A DNA stretch of 64,000 bases, from the NCBI GenBank assembly GCA_965602805.1, contig CBFCZK010000011.1, forward strand, positions 47,413-111,412, given 5' to 3'. The notes below the pieces were generated by a model. The model saw only the letters and a list, made by a program, of their open reading frames with translations, had not been told where the DNA came from and made no database searches. The translations under genes were made by a program, and so were the position numbers. Source of the DNA: Thiomicrorhabdus sp965602805 (GTDB taxonomy: Bacteria > Pseudomonadota > Gammaproteobacteria > Thiomicrospirales > Thiomicrospiraceae). Shown here one piece after another: positions 60,990 through 64,000 of the stretch (positions within the stretch are counted from its first letter, which is position 1; every line of letters begins with the position of its first letter).

Positions 60990-61804
60990 GCTGCGGCCTC
61001 TGTTTTAAGTTCAAGTGGTTGGTTTTCGGCCCAAATGTCCGAACTATTATTCTGAATATTTGCCAGGTTTTCACTCTCAATTTCGTAGAGTTTTCTTTGC
61101 ACTTCTTCATCCATTTGAGAAGGCGGTCCATCGAAAAAAACCTCGCCATCTCGTAAAGCTATTATTCGGTCTGCAAATTCCAGCGCATAGTCCATTTGAT
61201 GCAGGGTGCATAAAACAGTTGCCCCATTGGTTTGGGCAGCGTGTTTTAAACTGTTTAAAACACTGCGACTCATGGCTGGGTCTAAACTGGCCACTGGCTC
61301 GTCGGCTAAAACCACTTTAGGGCTGGCCATAAAAGCGCGGGCAATGGCGACACGCTGTTGTTGGCCTCCAGAGAGTTCTGACGCTCGGCGCATAAGGTGT
61401 TTCTCTTGTAAACCCACCTCACTTAGTAGCTCAAACGCACGTTGTTGATCTTTAATGGGGAAGGATTTAACCAAGCTTTTCCAAAATCCCGCCGTTGGCA
61501 AAATGCCCGTTAAGACATTGTGTAAAACTGATAAGCGTGGAATTAAATACAGTTGTTGGTGAATCATGCTGACGCTACGTTGAATCATCTGTAGATTCTT
61601 CTTATTAAGTAACTCACCATCCAAAATGATTTTGCCAGAGGTCGGCTCAACCAAACCGTTCACCATATTCATTAAGGTAGACTTTCCTGCGCCAGAAGGC
61701 CCAAGAAGCACACAGAACTCGCCTTTTTTAAGGTGGACAGAAACATTCTTCACGGCCTGTGTACCATCTGGGTATATACGGCTGACATTGTCAAAAACTA
61801 ACAT
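60986..61804 (-). CDS. phnC: Phosphonate ABC transporter ATP-binding protein PhnC
   Basis: A 272-aa import ATPase: Walker A GPSGAGKSTLMNMVNGLV, signature ASELSGGQQQRVAIARAFM, Walker B VVLADEPVASLD, H-loop LCTLHQMDYAL. It drives PhnE with PhnD as the periplasmic binding protein. It is separated from phnD by two stem-loops on the minus strand. Confidence 0.96.
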   Translation of the reverse strand: MLVFDNVSRIYPDGTQAVKNVSVHLKKGEFCVLLGPSGAGKSTLMNMVNGLVEPTSGKIILDGELLNKKNLQMIQRSVSMIHQQLYLIPRLSVLHNVLTGILPTAGFWKSLVKSFPIKDQQRAFELLSEVGLQEKHLMRRASELSGGQQQRVAIARAFMASPKVVLADEPVASLDPAMSRSVLNSLKHAAQTNGATVLCTLHQMDYALEFADRIIALRDGEVFFDGPPSQMDEEVQRKLYEIESENLANIQNNSSDIWAENQPLELKTEAAA

Positions 61805-61824
61805 GATTTTTTCTCCAAAAATAA

Positions 61825-61869
61825 AGACCTTTGCAAATATGCCTGGTAAAGCGGGTTTTGCAAAGGTCT
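61825..61869 (-). terminator. Second stem-loop between phnD and phnC
   Basis: Arms AGACCTTTGCAAA (61825-61837) and TTTTGCAAAGGTCT (61856-61869) form a 13-bp stem on the minus strand, then TTTATTTTT. Likely partial terminator. Confidence 0.65.
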
Positions 61870-61877
61870 CTTAAAAA

Positions 61878-61900
61878 GCACCTCAGACATTCCGAGATGC
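61878..61900 (-). terminator. First stem-loop after phnD
   Basis: On the minus strand GCATCTC-GGAATGTCT-GAGGTGC (one G-U pair), followed by five T. It is the first of two tandem attenuator-like hairpins. Confidence 0.6.
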
Positions 61901-61923
61901 CATCAAGATAGGTTAATTAATAA

Positions 61924-62841
61924 TTAACGCTGACCTGCTTTTTCAAGCATTTCACCTTTAAGCGTTTTGGTCACGGCACTTAGTTTTTTCAAAGCATCAA
62001 AGATTTTTTGCTCGTCAAAGTCAGTGTCGTAACGATCTACTTTTTTACCGCCGTAACCACGTATTTTTGAAGGGTCAATTTTGGTATGAATCGAGCCAAA
62101 TGCTTTACGAAGTTCTGCTTTTAACTCAGGTGTTAAACCCTTGTTCATCGCTAGAGGAGGGTTAGGGATTGGCTGTGATTTAGCTAAAGGCATAAACTCG
62201 GCAGGATCAATAGCGCCTTTTTTAGCGGCTTTACCAAAAGAGTTGTATGAAGCGGCTGCTGCATCAACTTTACCTTCTGAAAGTGCAGCTAAAGATGCTG
62301 AGTGAGAACCCGCGATAATAACTTTACCAAGGTCTTTAACAGGATCAACGTCTGCAGCAATGATCATGGCAACTGGAAAGTTGAATGACGATGTTGAACT
62401 TGGGCTACCAAATGCCATGCTCTTACCTTTAAGATCTTCGATTGTTTTAATACCACTGTCTTTACGGACAAAAATGCCTGAATAATAAGAAGCGTTACCT
62501 TTTTTAACATCAACCGCTAAAAGATCTACACCACATTTATCATTGGCTTCACCATAAGTAACCGCACCAAACCATGCAATATCCGCTTTATCGTTACACA
62601 TGCCTTCAACGACTGCTGCATAACTTGCGCCTGCTTTAATGTCAAAGTGAATACCGTAGTTATCAGTGATGCCTTGGAAAACTGGGCCGTAATCTTTAGT
62701 GATATCGTTAGTGCCTGTATCAGCAGGGACCATCAATACGCGTAATGGTTGCTCTTTTGAACCATCAGGAAGAGCGAATGCCGCTAAAGGTGCTAAAGTT
62801 GCAACTGCAACAGCAGATAAGAACAAGTTCTTAAGTTTCAT
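61924..62841 (-). CDS. phnD: Phosphonate ABC transporter substrate-binding protein PhnD
   Basis: A 305-aa periplasmic binding protein with the signal peptide MKLKNLFLSAVAVATLAPLAAFA. VLMVPADTGTNDITKDYGPVFQGI and KADIAWFGAVTYGEANDKCGVDLLAVDVKKGNASYYSGIF are phosphonate-binding motifs, SSTSSFNFPVAMI another. Abundance is expected to exceed that of the membrane parts, matching the terminators behind it. Confidence 0.95.
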   Translation of the reverse strand: MKLKNLFLSAVAVATLAPLAAFALPDGSKEQPLRVLMVPADTGTNDITKDYGPVFQGITDNYGIHFDIKAGASYAAVVEGMCNDKADIAWFGAVTYGEANDKCGVDLLAVDVKKGNASYYSGIFVRKDSGIKTIEDLKGKSMAFGSPSSTSSFNFPVAMIIAADVDPVKDLGKVIIAGSHSASLAALSEGKVDAAAASYNSFGKAAKKGAIDPAEFMPLAKSQPIPNPPLAMNKGLTPELKAELRKAFGSIHTKIDPSKIRGYGGKKVDRYDTDFDEQKIFDALKKLSAVTKTLKGEMLEKAGQR

Positions 62842-62960
62842 GGGTGTTTCTCCGAAAATATTAAAATTAAAAGTAAAGTTAAAAAATTAAGTAAAACGTT
62901 TAAACAATCCAGCCAAATAAGTGATTAGACGGATTGCGTAAAGGTCTTTATAAAGTGTTT

Positions 62961-63695
62961 TTAAGAATTGATTAAGATCTCTAGTTGAATCATGTCTGAA
63001 CGAAAACGCGTCACTGAATATTCGATAATTTTTCCAGTAACGTCATCTCTATTCAGTGTTTTAACTTTTAATATGGGCTGACTGCCGATCATGCCCAGTT
63101 GAAAGTTGTCTGATGCATTCGGCATAGCGGAAGACACTAGGCTAGAAATACGCTTTGCTTTAATGCTGCATACATTCGTTAAAAATGAACCTAAGGAACC
63201 GGATTCATACCTTTCTAAGATGGCAGGACATAATTCTTTAGGTAAAAAATGGCTAATTAACGCCACTTCCTTACCTTCAATCTTTCTGAGAGTGTCAATT
63301 TGAATGACCTCTTCGCCATTTTTAAGCTGCAAGTTTTCAGCAACACTGCCACGAGCCAAAATGATGGTCTTACTTAAAACAGTCGTCTCAACCGCCAGTT
63401 CATTGGCCTCGACAGCATCGGTAAGGCGTTGATGGCCTTTAATGCGATAAGCCAGTCTTTTTTCCGCGACAAAAGTACCAAAACCATGACGTTTTTCTAA
63501 AACGCCTTGTTTCACTAACTCTTCAATCGCTCTTCTGACGGTGTGGCGGTTGACTCCAAATTTTTCAGTTAAGGTCTTTTCAGAAAGGTACAGGTCTCCC
63601 GCTTCAAATCCATCTTGAAGATCGGACTCAATCGCTTTTGCAATTTGCGTATAAATTTTTTCAGGGCTATAACGATCAATCACACAAATACTCAC
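62961..63695 (-). CDS. phnF: GntR/HutC-family regulator PhnF
   Basis: A 244-aa regulator. Winged helix-turn-helix YLSEKTLTEKFGVNRHTVRRAIEELVKQGVLEKRHGFGTFV at the N-terminus, then a UTRA ligand-binding domain. PhnF represses phn operons in response to phosphate/phosphonate state. The frame starts at a GTG. It heads the operon, with a palindromic TGTCTAGACA just before its start. Confidence 0.92.
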   Translation of the reverse strand: MSICVIDRYSPEKIYTQIAKAIESDLQDGFEAGDLYLSEKTLTEKFGVNRHTVRRAIEELVKQGVLEKRHGFGTFVAEKRLAYRIKGHQRLTDAVEANELAVETTVLSKTIILARGSVAENLQLKNGEEVIQIDTLRKIEGKEVALISHFLPKELCPAILERYESGSLGSFLTNVCSIKAKRISSLVSSAMPNASDNFQLGMIGSQPILKVKTLNRDDVTGKIIEYSVTRFRSDMIQLEILINS

Positions 63696-63701
63696 TTAAC
63701 T

Positions 63702-63711
63702 TGTCTAGACA
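63702..63711. promoter_or_regulatory. Candidate PhnF operator
   Basis: TGTCTAGACA, a perfect palindrome matching the GT-N-TA-N-AC form of GntR/HutC sites, 7 bp before the phnF start codon. Confidence 0.65.
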
Positions 63712-63946
63712 TCTAAAACTGTTGAGAAGTTTAAAGGGGTCAAATGTCTGTCAAGGGTCAGTTTTATGAAAGTTATGTTGCAGGGGTAGACGTCCACATA
63801 GAAGTGGCGTGAGAACTTGGATTCAAGAAGTAAAATAAGTTATATCTTTGGGGTATTTAGCCAGTAAATGTGTGTTGCTTTGTTTGGGCGGGGTTACCAT
63901 CGTTAAATTGGTGTAGTTTTACGTGCGAATAAAACTTAGCAAGGTA

Positions 63947-63974
63947 TGTAGTGGTCAAGTAAAAGTGGCCACAT
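63947..63974. mobile_element. Possible transposon end
   Basis: GTGGTCAAGTAAAAGTGGCC resembles ends of IS21-type elements as I remember them, but no transposase lies within the window. It continues to the right, out of sight. Confidence 0.3.
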
Positions 63975-64000
63975 CTTTAGAGTAATTTAGCCTGTAAATC

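Larger units (their letters stand above)
63696..64000. other. Region upstream of phnF
   Basis: No gene seen in 305 bp. Holds the PhnF operator candidate and an IS-like end at 63947-63974. Confidence 0.5.

Noticed and set aside
51847..63695. A phnO acetyltransferase in the C-P lyase operon
   Set aside because: All frames between phnF and phnP are accounted for by other phn genes.

Overview
The window looks like chromosome of a Gram-negative gammaproteobacterium. It encodes Kdo/lipid A genes, SpoT with omega, RpoH, MetE/MetR, LuxS/MtnN and a complete C-P lyase operon. The gene repertoire fits the Thiomicrospira/Hydrogenovibrio/Thiomicrorhabdus group, but that placement is an inference from gene content, not a proven assignment.

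Layout. 1-6 kb: end of an HI0933-type flavoprotein, divergent metR/metE between two identical terminators, ridA, a wrecked diguanylate cyclase and a periplasmic rhodanese. 6-13.8 kb, all on the minus strand: gmk, kdnA, kdnB, kdsB, waaA, rpoZ, spoT. The kdnA-kdnB-kdsB trio points to 8-amino-Kdo in the lipopolysaccharide core. 13.9-18 kb: an ABC ATPase / FtsX permease / LolA-like / outer-membrane barrel operon. 18.2-21.8 kb: aroK-aroB, a hexose-6-phosphate mutarotase and a DUF1275 membrane protein. 22-35 kb: two c-di-GMP proteins, tRNA-Arg(CCU), a Bax-like glucosaminidase, rpoH preceded by a perfect CIRCE operator, a decayed response regulator/EAL gene, a stand-alone FliS, purT, small membrane proteins, mtnN-luxS and a lipoprotein.

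35.3-50.6 kb is accessory DNA. A P4-type integrase, AlpA, Toprim primase and DUF3987 module is flanked by two 96-bp copies of the 3' end and downstream terminator of tRNA-Leu. A second integrase/excisionase/repressor module, an IS3-type remnant and an integron-integrase-like pseudogene lie between 44.7 and 49.1 kb. The two tRNA-Leu copies are inverted relative to each other. A DUF4041-T5orf172 gene is split into an N-terminal half (plus strand, ending 44714) and a C-terminal half (minus strand, starting 50548). Both halves abut IS-like ends and share a 4-bp GGAG. Flipping 44.71-50.55 kb back restores the gene and makes the two att copies direct repeats, so I infer an IS-associated inversion.

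50.6-63.7 kb: a truncated HD-domain gene, a small membrane protein, an EamA transporter, then phnF-D-C-E-G-H-I-J-K-L-M-N-P on the minus strand, a full phosphonate uptake and C-P lyase operon with a GntR-type regulator and a palindromic operator.

The most general unexplained signal is a 12-bp perfect palindrome, ACCAGGCCTGGT. It occurs 12 times in core DNA, half inside genes and half between them, and not once from 35.2 to 52.6 kb, which covers the accessory region.
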